DNA of 64,000 bases, taken from NCBI RefSeq assembly GCF_000427665.1, contig NZ_KE386572.1, positions 930,001 through 994,000 of the forward strand, read 5' to 3'. Made by a program: the position numbers and the translations under genes. Numbering within the stretch: the stretch's first letter is position 1; each line of letters opens with the position of its first letter. Of this stretch, positions 18,333 to 27,315 are shown in pieces. Below the pieces are notes generated by a model. It was not told where the DNA came from. It did no database searches and worked only from the letters and a program-made list of their open reading frames with translations. Source of the stretch: Geminicoccus roseus DSM 18922 (GTDB lineage: Bacteria; Pseudomonadota; Alphaproteobacteria; Geminicoccales; Geminicoccaceae).

Positions 18333-19426
18333 CTGGTCATCCTCGCTGGTTCGTCGCGTTGGTCGAAGCGGCGCTGCGCCGTGGGTGCCGGAGCGGTCGA
18401 GGCGCGCACGATCAGCTCCGCCTTGATCTCGAGATGCGCCTCGGCCCCCTCCTCGGCCGCCTCGCCCTCCACGCCGCGGATCAGGCGGGCGACGATGGCC
18501 TCGGCCATGGTGGCGATCGGCTGGCGGATCGTGGTGAGCGCCGGCTGCACGATCTCCGAGAGCACGATGTCGTCGAAGCCCACAATCGAGAGGTCGTCGG
18601 GGATCCGGAAGCCCAGGTCGCGGGCGCCCGCATAGGCGCCGAACGCGTACATGTCGTTGACGGTGATGGCGGCGGTCGGGCGGTCGTCGCGGCTGAGCAG
18701 CTCGCGGATGGCGACCCGGCCGAGCTGCGAGCCCTCGGTGTCGCCAAAGCCGCTGATCCCCCGGCCCTGCCAGACCAGGCTCGGGTCGAACGGGATCCCG
18801 GCTCTGGCCAGCGCGGTCTTGATCCCGGCCAGCCGGCCGATCCGGCTGCTGGTGGCGATCGGCCCGGAGATGAAGGCGATCCGCCGGTGGCCCAGGCCGA
18901 TCAGGTGCTGGGTCGCAAGCGCGCCGGCCAGCTCCTGGTCCATGGTGACGCTGCAGGCGACCACGCTCTCCGCGCCGGCGCTGCGCCGGTCGAAGGCGGC
19001 GACCACCATGCCGCGCTCGGCCAGGCCCTGGAAATGCTCGAACGACATGGGCGCCGAGCCCAGGATGACGCCACGCACGCCCGAGGCCAGCAGGGTCTCG
19101 GCATAGCGGACCTCGGCGGCCGGCTCCCTTTCGGCGTTGCAGATCAGCACCTTGTAGCCCAGCGCCAGCGCGGCGCGCTCGACCTGGTGGGCGACCGCAC
19201 CCCAGAACGGGTTGGAGGTGGACGGGACGATCAGGCCGATGGCGCTGCTGTGCCCGGACTTCAGCTGCTGGGCCGAGACGTTCGGCAGGTAGCTCAAGGA
19301 CTTGATCGCTGCCAGGACGCGCGCCTTGGTTTCCGGGCGCATCCGGTGGTCGCGGCCGTTGAGCACGTTGGACACCGTGCTCGCCGACACGCCCGCCGCC
19401 CGTGCGACGTCATGGATTCCCGCCAA
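18329..19426 (-). CDS. LacI-family transcriptional regulator
   Basis: About 365 residues. The N-terminal LacI headpiece reads IHDVARAAGVSASTVSNVLNG with the hinge region after LPNVSAQQLKSG, followed by a periplasmic-binding-protein-like effector domain (IGLIVPSTSNPFWG). I place the start at the TTG at 19426. The only good ribosome-binding site (GGGAGG) directly abuts the in-frame GTG at 19432, leaving no spacer, but sits five bases before the TTG. It probably represses both its own operon and the divergent CUT1 transporter genes. Confidence 0.87.
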   Translation of the reverse strand: MAGIHDVARAAGVSASTVSNVLNGRDHRMRPETKARVLAAIKSLSYLPNVSAQQLKSGHSSAIGLIVPSTSNPFWGAVAHQVERAALALGYKVLICNAEREPAAEVRYAETLLASGVRGVILGSAPMSFEHFQGLAERGMVVAAFDRRSAGAESVVACSVTMDQELAGALATQHLIGLGHRRIAFISGPIATSSRIGRLAGIKTALARAGIPFDPSLVWQGRGISGFGDTEGSQLGRVAIRELLSRDDRPTAAITVNDMYAFGAYAGARDLGFRIPDDLSIVGFDDIVLSEIVQPALTTIRQPIATMAEAIVARLIRGVEGEAAEEGAEAHLEIKAELIVRASTAPAPTAQRRFDQRDEPARMTR

Positions 19427-19536
19427 CAGCACCTCCCGTTTCCATCCGCCTCCCCGGCGGCCTGCACGCCCTCGTTCTACCCGGCGGCCTTGGCCACGTC
19501 CGCTGTCCCGTCTTGGTGTAACGATCGACTAAAATT

Positions 19537-19555
19537 GCGTCAACAGCGTTGGCGC
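19537..19555. promoter_or_regulatory. Candidate LacI-family operator
   Basis: GCGTCAACAGCGTTGGCGC has 8-base arms with one mismatch around a 3-base centre and carries the central CAAC...GTTG character of many LacI-family sites. It lies midway in the divergent region between the lacI-family gene and the transporter binding-protein gene. It is inferred from symmetry and position. Confidence 0.45.
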
Positions 19556-19684
19556 CTGAACGTCGAAATGATCTAAAACACTGAAATAAAAGGAAATTTT
19601 TTAGGTAGCCGGCCGGTAAATTCTTGTGTTACGTTCTTCCAATCACGAGTTGCGAGCCAGAACGCACGGAACAGGGAGGCAAGA

Positions 19685-20977
19685 ATGGCCAAGGCGATCA
19701 GCAGGCGTGGACTGGGACGGGCGGCGGTGCTGCTCGCGGGCGGCGCGATGATGTCGCGCTGGATCCCCTCGGCATCCGCCCAGGACCAGGCGCGGATCCG
19801 CTTTGGCGGCTTCGTCGAATCGCAGGAGCAGCTGAAGCAGACCATCGCGGTCCTGGAGGCCTACATGGCCCAGAACCCGGGCGTGGAGATCGTGCCGGAG
19901 TTCACCAGCTTCAGCGCGTTCACCGACAAGCTCGCCACCGAGGCCGCCGGCGGCAACGCGCCCGACATGTTCAGCGTCAATGTCGACCTGCTCGCCGAGT
20001 ATGCGCAGCGCGGCGTGGTCACCTCGCTGGACGAGTACGTGCCGGACCCGATCAACCTGGCCGACTATGCCGATGGCGGCATCAAGGCCTCGACCTTCGA
20101 CGGCCAGCTCTACGCCATCCCCAACGACGCGATCGCCCCGGCGATCATCACCAACCTGGCCTCGTTCCAGGAGGCCGGGATCGAGCTGCCCCCGCCGATG
20201 TTCACCTGGGAGGCCCTGGCCGACGTCGCGGTCCAGCTGACCGAGGCGCTGGGCCCGCGCTTCTGGGGCCTGGAGGATGCCGGCGGCAACTACATCCCCT
20301 GCGACATCTTCCTGCGCAGCATGGGCAAGTCGATGTTCACGCCCGACCACCAGTTCGGCTTCGAGCCGGAGGATCTGGCGCGCTGGTACGCCTACTGGCA
20401 GGACCTGCGCGATCGGGGCGGCGTGCCCCCGGGCGACGTCCAGGCCCTGGCCTCCAGCGACGATCCCAGCACCAGCGGGCTGGTGAACGGCCGCGCGGCG
20501 ATGAACATCACGCTCACCGACAGCTTCGCGGGCTTCCAGGCGCTGGTTTCGGACGAGCTGGTCCTGCACCTGCTGCCCAATGGCTTCGAGGGCGGCGACA
20601 TGAAGCAGCACCACTACAGCTATGCCGGCAACTCCACCGCCGTCTGGTCCCAGTCGCCCCACAAGGACCGGATCATCGACATCATCCGCTTCATGCATTT
20701 CGACCCCAAGGGGATCGAGCTCTACTACCGCCAGAGCGGCATGGTGCCGGCCTCCAGCGCCGGCCGCGAGGCGCTGGCGAAGGAAGGCAGCGAGGCCGAC
20801 CGCAAGATCGTCGACTACCTCGAGGTGCTCCAGAAGGACCCGGCCCCGCCGCGCTATCCGGGCGTCACCGGCATGAGCGGGATGCTGCGCCGGGCCAACG
20901 AGGGCGTGGCGTTCGGCCAGCTCACCCCGATGCAGGCCGCCGAGCAGTTCATCTCGGAAGCGAAGCCGCGCCTCTGA
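19685..20977 (+). CDS. Sugar ABC transporter substrate-binding protein (CUT1, family 1)
   Basis: A 430-residue extracellular binding protein with a Tat-like leader (ISRRGLGR followed by a hydrophobic stretch and ASAQDQ). The SBP_bac_1 body includes NAPDMFSVNVDLLAEYAQRG and GIELYYRQSGMVPAS. It starts the rightward transporter operon opposite the LacI gene. Two permeases and a TIM-barrel enzyme follow. The Tat-type start suggests folding before export. Confidence 0.88.
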   Translation: MAKAISRRGLGRAAVLLAGGAMMSRWIPSASAQDQARIRFGGFVESQEQLKQTIAVLEAYMAQNPGVEIVPEFTSFSAFTDKLATEAAGGNAPDMFSVNVDLLAEYAQRGVVTSLDEYVPDPINLADYADGGIKASTFDGQLYAIPNDAIAPAIITNLASFQEAGIELPPPMFTWEALADVAVQLTEALGPRFWGLEDAGGNYIPCDIFLRSMGKSMFTPDHQFGFEPEDLARWYAYWQDLRDRGGVPPGDVQALASSDDPSTSGLVNGRAAMNITLTDSFAGFQALVSDELVLHLLPNGFEGGDMKQHHYSYAGNSTAVWSQSPHKDRIIDIIRFMHFDPKGIELYYRQSGMVPASSAGREALAKEGSEADRKIVDYLEVLQKDPAPPRYPGVTGMSGMLRRANEGVAFGQLTPMQAAEQFISEAKPRL

Positions 20978-21018
20978 GGCCGGCGGATCGCAGCGGCGAC
21001 AGATAGGGGGTCAGGGTC

Positions 21019-21972
21019 TTGGCTAGCGTCAAAGCAAATCCGGTATTCGCGCCGCCGCTCGGGCGCGGCAGGAAACGGAGCGGCGTCTCGACCAGGCAGA
21101 ACGGCGTCGCCTTTCTGTTCCTGGCGCCGTGGGTCTGCGGGATCCTGGTCCTGACGCTGGGCCCGATCCTGGCCTCCCTTTATCTGTCGCTCACCAATTA
21201 CGACCTGTTCACCGCCCCGGTCTGGGCCGGGCTGGCGAACTACCAGCGCCTGTTCTTCGAGGACGCGCGCTACTACCAGGCCCTGAAGGTGACCTTCACC
21301 TACGTGGCCCTGTCGGTGCCGCTGAAGCTGGCCTTCGCCCTGGGCGTGGCGCTGGTGCTGAACCGCGGCCTGTCGGGCCTGGGCTTCTACCGCTCGGTCT
21401 ACTACCTGCCCTCCCTGCTGGGCGGCAGCGTCGCCATCGCCATCATGTGGCGGCAGCTGTTCGCCTATGACGGCATCGTCAACGAGTTCCTCCTGCAGTT
21501 CGGCATCGACGGGCCCAGCTGGATCTCCAACCCGGTCTACGCGCTCTACACGCTGGTCACCCTGTCGATCTGGCAGTTCGGCTCGCCCATGGTGATCTTC
21601 CTGGCCGGGCTGAAGCAGATCCCGCAGGAGCTCTACGACGCCGCCGCCGTGGACGGGGCTGGGCCGTGGCGCAAGTTCCTGAACGTCACCCTGCCGCTGC
21701 TCACCCCGATCATCTTCTTCAACTTCGTGATGCAGCTGATCAACTCGTTCCAGGCGTTCACGCCGTCCTTCATCATCAGCAACGGCACCGGCGGCCCCGC
21801 CGACTCCACGCTGTTCTACACCCTCTATCTCTACGAGCAGGGCTTCACGAACTTCCAGATGGGCTACGCCTCGGCGATGGCCTGGGTGCTGGTGGCCATC
21901 ATCGGCACCACCACCGGCCTGGCGTTCATGTCGGCCCGCTACTGGGTGCATTACGGCGACGAATCGCGCTGA
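21019..21972 (+). CDS. Sugar ABC transporter permease 1 (CUT1, UgpA/MalF-like)
   Basis: A 317-residue permease with six hydrophobic segments and the EAA loop ELYDAAAVDGAGPWRKFLNVTLPLL. The start appears to be the TTG at 21019, preceded by GGGGTCAGGG, since no ATG or GTG precedes the first helix in this frame. It should pair with the next permease to make the channel. Confidence 0.87.
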   Translation: MASVKANPVFAPPLGRGRKRSGVSTRQNGVAFLFLAPWVCGILVLTLGPILASLYLSLTNYDLFTAPVWAGLANYQRLFFEDARYYQALKVTFTYVALSVPLKLAFALGVALVLNRGLSGLGFYRSVYYLPSLLGGSVAIAIMWRQLFAYDGIVNEFLLQFGIDGPSWISNPVYALYTLVTLSIWQFGSPMVIFLAGLKQIPQELYDAAAVDGAGPWRKFLNVTLPLLTPIIFFNFVMQLINSFQAFTPSFIISNGTGGPADSTLFYTLYLYEQGFTNFQMGYASAMAWVLVAIIGTTTGLAFMSARYWVHYGDESR

Positions 21973-21996
21973 ACCGGACCGAAGGGGATCTCCGCC

Positions 21997-22869
21997 ATGA
22001 CCGCTACGCTCCCGGCCGGCAGCCCCGGCCGCCGGATCATCCTCCGGCCGCGCCGCATCCTGATGCACCTGGCGCTGTGCGCCGGCGCGTTCCTGATGAT
22101 CTATCCGCTGCTCTGGCTGTTCAGCAGCTCGCTGAAGCCCTCCAACCTGATCTTCGCCGATCCGGGCCTGTGGCCGTCCAAGCTGCGGCTGGAGAACTAC
22201 CCGGACGGCTGGCGCGGTGCCGCCCTGCCGTTCAGCGTGTTCTTCACCAATTCCTTCATCGTCTCGACCCTGGCGGTGATCGGCAACGCCTTGTCCTGCT
22301 CCATGGTCGCCTATGCGTTCGCCAGGCTGGACTTCGCGTTCAAGCGCACCCTGTTCGCGCTGATGCTGATGACCATCATGCTGCCGCTGCACGCGACGCT
22401 GATCCCGCAATACATCCTGTTCCAGAAGATCGGCTGGGTGAACACCTTCCTGCCGATCGTGGTGCCGAAGTTCCTGGCGGTGGATGCGTTCTTCATCTTC
22501 CTGATGGTGCAGTTCATCCGCAGCATCCCGCGCGACCTGGACGAGGCCGCCCGGATCGACGGCGCCGGCCCGATCCGGATCTACTGGTCGATCATCCTGC
22601 CGCTCCTGACCCCGGCCCTGGTGACCACCGCGGTGTTCTCGTTTCTTTGGACCTACGAGGACTTCCTCACCCCGCTGGTCTATCTCAGCTCCATGGACCT
22701 CTACACCGTGCCCCAGGGGCTGCGGCTGTTCATGGCCTCGACCGGCGTCTCCGCCTGGGGCCCGATGCTGGCGATGTCGGTCCTCTCCCTGGTCCCGCTC
22801 TTCATCGTGTTCTTCGTGTTCCAGCGCCGCCTGATCGACGGCATCGCGAGCAGCGGCCTGAAAGGCTGA
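21997..22869 (+). CDS. Sugar ABC transporter permease 2 (CUT1, UgpE/MalG-like)
   Basis: A 290-residue permease of the MalG class, with a long first periplasmic loop and the EAA loop DLDEAARIDGAGPIRIYWSIILPLL. It is encoded 24 bases after permease 1. No ATP-binding subunit follows; the next gene is an isomerase-like enzyme. The ATPase must therefore come from elsewhere, for example a shared MsmK/UgpC-type protein. Confidence 0.87.
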   Translation: MTATLPAGSPGRRIILRPRRILMHLALCAGAFLMIYPLLWLFSSSLKPSNLIFADPGLWPSKLRLENYPDGWRGAALPFSVFFTNSFIVSTLAVIGNALSCSMVAYAFARLDFAFKRTLFALMLMTIMLPLHATLIPQYILFQKIGWVNTFLPIVVPKFLAVDAFFIFLMVQFIRSIPRDLDEAARIDGAGPIRIYWSIILPLLTPALVTTAVFSFLWTYEDFLTPLVYLSSMDLYTVPQGLRLFMASTGVSAWGPMLAMSVLSLVPLFIVFFVFQRRLIDGIASSGLKG

Positions 22870-22922
22870 CCGCTTCGCCCCGGACGCGCAACATCCTCCC
22901 TCCCACCAAGAAGGCCCCCGCC

Positions 22923-23744
22923 ATGCCCGGCACGCCCCTGACCGTCTTCACCAAGCCCTGGACCGAGCCTTTGCCGGCGCTCGCGGACAAGCTCGCTTCC
23001 CTCGGCCTGGACGGGGTCGAGCTGGCGGTCCGCCCGGGCTACCAGGTCGAGCCGCAGGATGTCGGGCGCGGCCTGCCCGAGGCCGCCCGGATCCTGGGCG
23101 AGCGCGGCCTCAAGATCGTGAGCATCGCCGGCGAGACCGACGAGCGCACCATCGAGGCCTGCGGCGAGGCAGGAGTGCGGATCATCCGGATCTGCGCGCC
23201 GATCGATCTCTCGGTGGGATACCTGGCCTCGGTCGACGCCTATCGCCGCAAGTTCGACGCCCTGCTCCCGGCGCTGGAGCGCTGCGGCGTCGCGATCGGC
23301 GTGCAGAACCATTACGGCGTCCATGTCGGCAGCGCCGTGGGCCTCCTGCACATGATCGGGAAATACGACCCCGGGCAGGTCTGCGCGGTGCTCGACATGG
23401 CGCATTGCGCGGTGGACGGCGAGCCGGTCGCCATGGCGGTCGACATCGTGAAGGACCGGCTCAACGGCCTGGTCAACTTCAAGAGCGCCTTCCACCACCG
23501 GGTGAACGGGCCCGAGGACGAGGCGGTCTACAAGGTCCATTGGACCACCCACCAGCATGCCGGCTATTCCTGGCGGGAGCTGGTCGCCGCTTTGAAGAAC
23601 ATCTCCTATGCCGGCGCCTTCTGCCTGCCGGCCGAGTACAGCAGCCCCGCCGGCAAGGGGCAGCGCATGGGCGACGACGTCCTGCCCTACCTGCGCGCCG
23701 ACATCGCGTTCCTGCGCGGGCTGATGCAGGACAGCGGCTTCTGA
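22923..23744 (+). CDS. Sugar phosphate isomerase/epimerase family protein (TIM barrel)
   Basis: A 273-residue AP_endonuc_2/xylose-isomerase-like TIM barrel. Expected metal/substrate-binding segments are visible: GLDGVELAVRP near the start, IGVQNHYGVHVGS, CAVLDMAHCAVDGEP and a late LPAEYSS. These enzymes isomerise or epimerise keto-sugars or act as dehydratases on related compounds. It is the last gene of the CUT1 operon, so it probably processes the imported sugar after oxidation by the divergent dehydrogenases. The exact reaction is unknown. Confidence 0.8.
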   Translation: MPGTPLTVFTKPWTEPLPALADKLASLGLDGVELAVRPGYQVEPQDVGRGLPEAARILGERGLKIVSIAGETDERTIEACGEAGVRIIRICAPIDLSVGYLASVDAYRRKFDALLPALERCGVAIGVQNHYGVHVGSAVGLLHMIGKYDPGQVCAVLDMAHCAVDGEPVAMAVDIVKDRLNGLVNFKSAFHHRVNGPEDEAVYKVHWTTHQHAGYSWRELVAALKNISYAGAFCLPAEYSSPAGKGQRMGDDVLPYLRADIAFLRGLMQDSGF

Positions 23745-23759
23745 GGATCCGGGCCGGTC

Positions 23760-24404
23760 TCAGCCGGCCAGGGCCGGCTCGCCGCCATAGGGCGCCCAGA
23801 ACTCGGCGCGCGCATGGCTGCGCGGAAACGGCGTGCCGGGCGGCGGGACCTGGAGAAAGCGGCAGAGCGGGTCCCAGCCATCGCCCGGGCTGAGCACCAG
23901 CAGGCGGTCGGCGCGGACCAGGTCGCGGACCCGCTGGTTGTTGCGCTGGTAGGCGGTGATCGCGCGCTCGCGATCGAGCGGGTCGCCGCCGAACAAAGGC
24001 TCGACGATCCACTGCTCCAGCATCGCCATGACCCGGCGCCCGTGCTGGCTCATCGGGATCGTGGGATGGACAGCCAGCAGCTTGCCGGTGGTGGCGCGGA
24101 AACTGTTCCACCATTCCTCCGCCGGCCGCTCGGTGTGGATCACCTTGGCCCGCGGAAACGCCATGGACAGCTCATACCAAGCCGCCGCCCCCGGCCAGTC
24201 GATCTGCGCGGTGTAGCCGTCGAACACCTGGTCCCAGTCGGCATCCTCGCCCGCCGCCAGGGCCTGCCAGCACCTGAGCTGCTTCGGATCGCCGAGAAGT
24301 TCCGTCATGTGGTGGCAGGGGCCAAAGCCCAGCTGCTCCAGCGCCATCTTGACTTGCAATGTTCCGGTTCTGCTGAATCCTGAACCGATGATTTTAAGAG
24401 ACAT
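23760..24404 (-). CDS. Sulfotransferase family protein
   Basis: A 214-residue protein starting with the PAPS-binding P-loop-like SGFSRTGTLQVKMALEQLG. It continues with KVIHTERPAEEWWNSF, typical of the Sulfotransfer_4 group in bacteria. Such enzymes transfer sulfate from PAPS to small molecules or glycans; many bacterial members have no known substrate. It stands alone, with convergent transcription against the isomerase gene (15-base gap) and an A/T-rich upstream region. Confidence 0.76.
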   Translation of the reverse strand: MSLKIIGSGFSRTGTLQVKMALEQLGFGPCHHMTELLGDPKQLRCWQALAAGEDADWDQVFDGYTAQIDWPGAAAWYELSMAFPRAKVIHTERPAEEWWNSFRATTGKLLAVHPTIPMSQHGRRVMAMLEQWIVEPLFGGDPLDRERAITAYQRNNQRVRDLVRADRLLVLSPGDGWDPLCRFLQVPPPGTPFPRSHARAEFWAPYGGEPALAG

Positions 24405-25246
24405 GACATCGTTCCAGCATTTATTCTTGGGCCATTTCTACATTATCACTTGTTCTCGCATGAATTTCGTCCGGAGCCTGATGAACATCTCCTCCCTGCC
24501 GGGATGGGGATGGTCGGAACTGCCGGAAAAAGCCTGTACAAAGGGACAGTTGTGCATACCGGGCTGTCGATTGGCAAGAATTCCCTGGCGTCCGTCCAGA
24601 CACGGCTCGGCGAGCGGCCGGCTGAAGGTCAGGGTCAGGGACTACGGCGGCCGGCCGTTTTCAGATGCATCGCGCGCCGCCAGGCCCCGCCAGCCGCCCT
24701 GCCAGGACCGCGATCCGCCCATCCCGGGGCAGGCGATAGGTCCACGTTCCGCCGATCCCGCATCCCGCCGCCCGGGCCCGCTCAGGCCACGCCCGTCCGG
24801 GCTATGTCCCGACGGGCGTGGATACCGGCGCGGGCGGAATGGCTTGGCTGGCGTCACCGCGTCGGAGGGTGCCTCCGGGCAAGGATGCCCGACAGGCCAT
24901 CCAGGAAGGCCTGATCCTGCCACCGACCCCGGCCCTTCCCTCGGGTGACGACATGGGAAGCTGACCAGGGCAGGCACATGCCGATCAGGCAGAGCGGCCC
25001 GAGCGGCGTCTGGACAGTGCCGAGGACAAAGGGCCGGGCGGCAGCCCCTTGTCGCCCAGGCGGTCGGGGCCGATCGATCGCTGCCTGCTCCAGAGCAGCG
25101 CCCCCTTCAGCGGATAGCCATGGTCGGCCCTCGCTTGGATCCTGGGCCTTGCCCGGATCCGATGCACGATCCGGGCAGCCGGCGCGCCCTGCTTCGGTTC
25201 CGGCGCCAGGGTGGCCGCCTCCGGCCGGCACGCGGGGCCGGCCGGC
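24405..25246. other. Gene-free stretch with two strong hairpins
   Basis: No coding sequence here is convincing in any frame. The first ~150 bases are A/T-richer and probably hold the sulfotransferase promoter. Two perfect inverted repeats stand out: 24787-24797 with 24811-24821 (11 bp, inner GGG/CCC able to extend it) and 25150-25159 with 25168-25177 (10 bp, 8-base loop). They could be intergenic palindromic elements or structured RNA. The later part is downstream of the leftward gene ending at 25247, so the second may also serve as a terminator. Confidence 0.45.
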
Positions 25247-26290
25247 TCAGCCATCCCAGGAACTGGCCGTGCGCACCGGCCGCGGGCCGTCGGCGCCCGG
25301 GCCGAGCTTCACGGGCACACCGGTCGCGACGTCCTGCGAGCCCGGCAGGCAGGCCCCCGTCTTCTCCTTGAACAGCTTGGCCAGCGACTTGACCCGCTTC
25401 AGCGGCACACCGCCCGGCAGCGCCGCCTGGTCCCGGCCGTAATGCGCGAACCAGGGCAGCCCGGCCCGGGCGTAGTCCTGGGCGGAGGGCGGATGGTTGG
25501 GCGCCGCCTCCCCGGTGACCGGCTTCCAGTCCTTGGCGTGCAGGAGGGTGACGAACACCCGCTCCGCCTGGGCGAGGTCCCAGTCGTCCAGCTTGAACGG
25601 GTCTGGATGGATCACCTGCCGCATCCTGCCGCCCGCGGCCATGGCCATTTCCATGGCGATGCATGCCGAGGGCAGCGAGCTGTCCGGACAGCGCAGGTAG
25701 AGCCTGTCCTCTTCCTCCTCCCACTCCCGCCGTCTTTCCTGCCAGACCTCTGCCTTGAGCGGGGCCACCACGATCTGCAGGCCGCCCCATTCCGCCCGGC
25801 CGGTCAGCTGCTCTTCGGCCGAATAGCCCTCGCCGAGTTCCATGGCGACGAACTGCCGGACGACGCCCGGCTCGATGGCGAACCCGTCCAGCCAGGGCTG
25901 CTCGGGCGAGACCATGTAGTCCTGCGGTTCGCGGTGCAGCCCGGGCCGCCAGGCCTCGCCGGTCACCGCATTGATCTTGCCGGCCGCGACCTTGACCGCC
26001 ACCGGGAAGGCGGGGCCGAAGGCCGGGCCCCGGTTGGTGAAGTCCAGCCACATCGCCTCGGCCTGCCAGATCGGCAGGATCACCCCGCCGCGCGCGCCGA
26101 CCTGTTCTGGCAGCCTGCCGGCATGGTCGTCCGCATGGCGCAGTGGAAACGGGCCCAGCCCGGGCGGGAGGTCATAGGTCCGCTCGGTGTCCGGAATCCG
26201 CAGCGTGCGCTGGAAGCCGATGGAGAAGCTCGCCTCCGGCTCGGTCTGCGGGAAGCGGAAGACGAGTTGGTCATGCTCGAGCGTGGGCAT
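25247..26290 (-). CDS. Conserved hypothetical protein, XRE-linked
   Basis: A 347-residue soluble protein with no signal peptide or membrane segment. Conspicuous segments are a VILPIWQAEAMWLDF region, QPWLDGFAIEPGVVRQFVA, the ELGEGYSAEEQLTG stretch and a GGLQIVV motif, followed by an acidic/basic EWEEEEDRLYLRC patch. I believe similar proteins occur in actinomycetes, but I cannot name a domain or function. It starts 24 bases after the XRE regulator with a GAGGAT ribosome-binding site, so the two form an operon. Confidence 0.72.
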   Translation of the reverse strand: MPTLEHDQLVFRFPQTEPEASFSIGFQRTLRIPDTERTYDLPPGLGPFPLRHADDHAGRLPEQVGARGGVILPIWQAEAMWLDFTNRGPAFGPAFPVAVKVAAGKINAVTGEAWRPGLHREPQDYMVSPEQPWLDGFAIEPGVVRQFVAMELGEGYSAEEQLTGRAEWGGLQIVVAPLKAEVWQERRREWEEEEDRLYLRCPDSSLPSACIAMEMAMAAGGRMRQVIHPDPFKLDDWDLAQAERVFVTLLHAKDWKPVTGEAAPNHPPSAQDYARAGLPWFAHYGRDQAALPGGVPLKRVKSLAKLFKEKTGACLPGSQDVATGVPVKLGPGADGPRPVRTASSWDG

Positions 26291-26314
26291 CGCATATCCT
26301 CATCGTATGGGGGA

Positions 26315-26695
26315 TCACCAATCGCCGTCGCGCACCTCCCGCACGATGCGCAGCACCGCATGGTCGGGCATGGTCTTGATCGCCCGGATCAGCTCCGCGA
26401 ACAAAAGCGGCCGGGCCAGGATCGCCGCGCGCAGGTCGGCCGAGATCTTACCGGCCGCCGCCAGCATCACGTCGGGATCCTCGCCCAGATCCTGCGCGAG
26501 CCGGAGCAGGGCCTCCTCCCCGGGCGGCGCCACCTCGTCCCGCTCGACCCGCGACAGATAGGCCGGCGTGATCTGGCAGCGCCCCGCCACCTGGCGAAGC
26601 GAAAATCCCGCCCCCTCCGCCGCCCGCTCTTCCCGCAGGCGACGGACATAGGAGCCGAAGCTGCCCGTCCGGGCTGTTGGTTCTCCATGTTGCAT
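26315..26695 (-). CDS. XRE-family helix-turn-helix regulator
   Basis: A 126-residue protein with an N-terminal XRE domain (YVRRLREERAA, then SLRQVAGRCQITPAYLSRVERDE). It has a conserved-looking C-terminal tail (KISADLRAAILARPLLFAEL, ending VREVRDGDW). Tails like this are familiar from XRE proteins paired with ImmA/IrrE-type peptidases, but the partner here shows no HExxH motif. No Shine-Dalgarno precedes the ATG at 26695; a palindrome begins at the start codon itself, suggesting autoregulation and possibly leaderless translation. Confidence 0.82.
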   Translation of the reverse strand: MQHGEPTARTGSFGSYVRRLREERAAEGAGFSLRQVAGRCQITPAYLSRVERDEVAPPGEEALLRLAQDLGEDPDVMLAAAGKISADLRAAILARPLLFAELIRAIKTMPDHAVLRIVREVRDGDW

Positions 26696-26714
26696 GTTGC
26701 CTATATATGCAACA
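26695..26714. promoter_or_regulatory. Candidate autoregulatory operator of the XRE gene
   Basis: TGTTGC and GCAACA form 6-bp arms around CTATATAT, with a further TGTTGC-like direct repeat just inside the coding start (ATGTTGC around 26687). The A/T-rich centre doubles as a likely -10 region for leftward transcription. It is inferred from symmetry at the start of a DNA-binding-protein gene. Confidence 0.5.
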
Positions 26715-26839
26715 CATCATCGTTCATCAAGCTCCGCGAGCGCCTTGCCCCCTACGCTGGTACATGTCGGCCTCAAGAACCGCCCTGCCCAAGCAGGGCC
26801 CGCACCTCCCGATCGGCCGCAGCCACATCATGGGGCGCC

Positions 26840-27157
26840 ATGCCTACGATGACGGTGGAACCGGCGCAAATCGCACCCAAGGACCCCCGTGAGCCCGGTC
26901 ATCTCGATGTCGAGTTTGCGGGACGGACCGTCGAGCAGTTGCAGCACTGGCTGGGCGAGAACATCCCGGCCGATGCGCGGCTCGTGGCGCACGGCAGGTC
27001 CGCGTCGCTGCGGGTCGATGTCCCCAGGCTCGTCGACCATCGGCCGCTCGAGAAGCAGGTCCTGGAGGCGAGGGTGGTGTTCGCCCAGGTGCTTCGCCTG
27101 CTGGCGTTCGCCGCTGGCCTGGCCGCCATCCGGGCCAGCCGCCACGCCGCCCGATGA
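26840..27157 (+). CDS. Small hypothetical protein
   Basis: A possible 105-residue protein (start at 26840, or 26849). It has a plausible folded composition with GHLDVEFAGRTVEQLQHWL, ADARLVAHGRSASLRVDVPRLV and a C-terminal Ala/Leu/Arg-rich helix that could be membrane-associated. The ribosome-binding site is weak and I recognise no family. The opposite strand is also open here, so coding status is uncertain. Confidence 0.35.
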   Translation: MPTMTVEPAQIAPKDPREPGHLDVEFAGRTVEQLQHWLGENIPADARLVAHGRSASLRVDVPRLVDHRPLEKQVLEARVVFAQVLRLLAFAAGLAAIRASRHAAR

Positions 27158-27315
27158 CTGGAGCGGCATCGCGCAGAAAGGTTCTTGGCACGCCATCCAC
27201 TAGGCCTATCCATTGCAGCACTGGCAAGGCAGGCCCCGTCTTATGCCTATTTTCCTAGGTCCAACGACCTAACCCTTTTATCCTCCGGCGACCTGCCCGC
27301 CCGAGGAGCCCGACC

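Noticed and set aside
24307-24948. A 213-codon plus-strand frame overlapping the sulfotransferase start
   Set aside because: It is mostly in non-coding DNA, lacks homology and a ribosome-binding site, and runs antisense to the sulfotransferase N-terminus.
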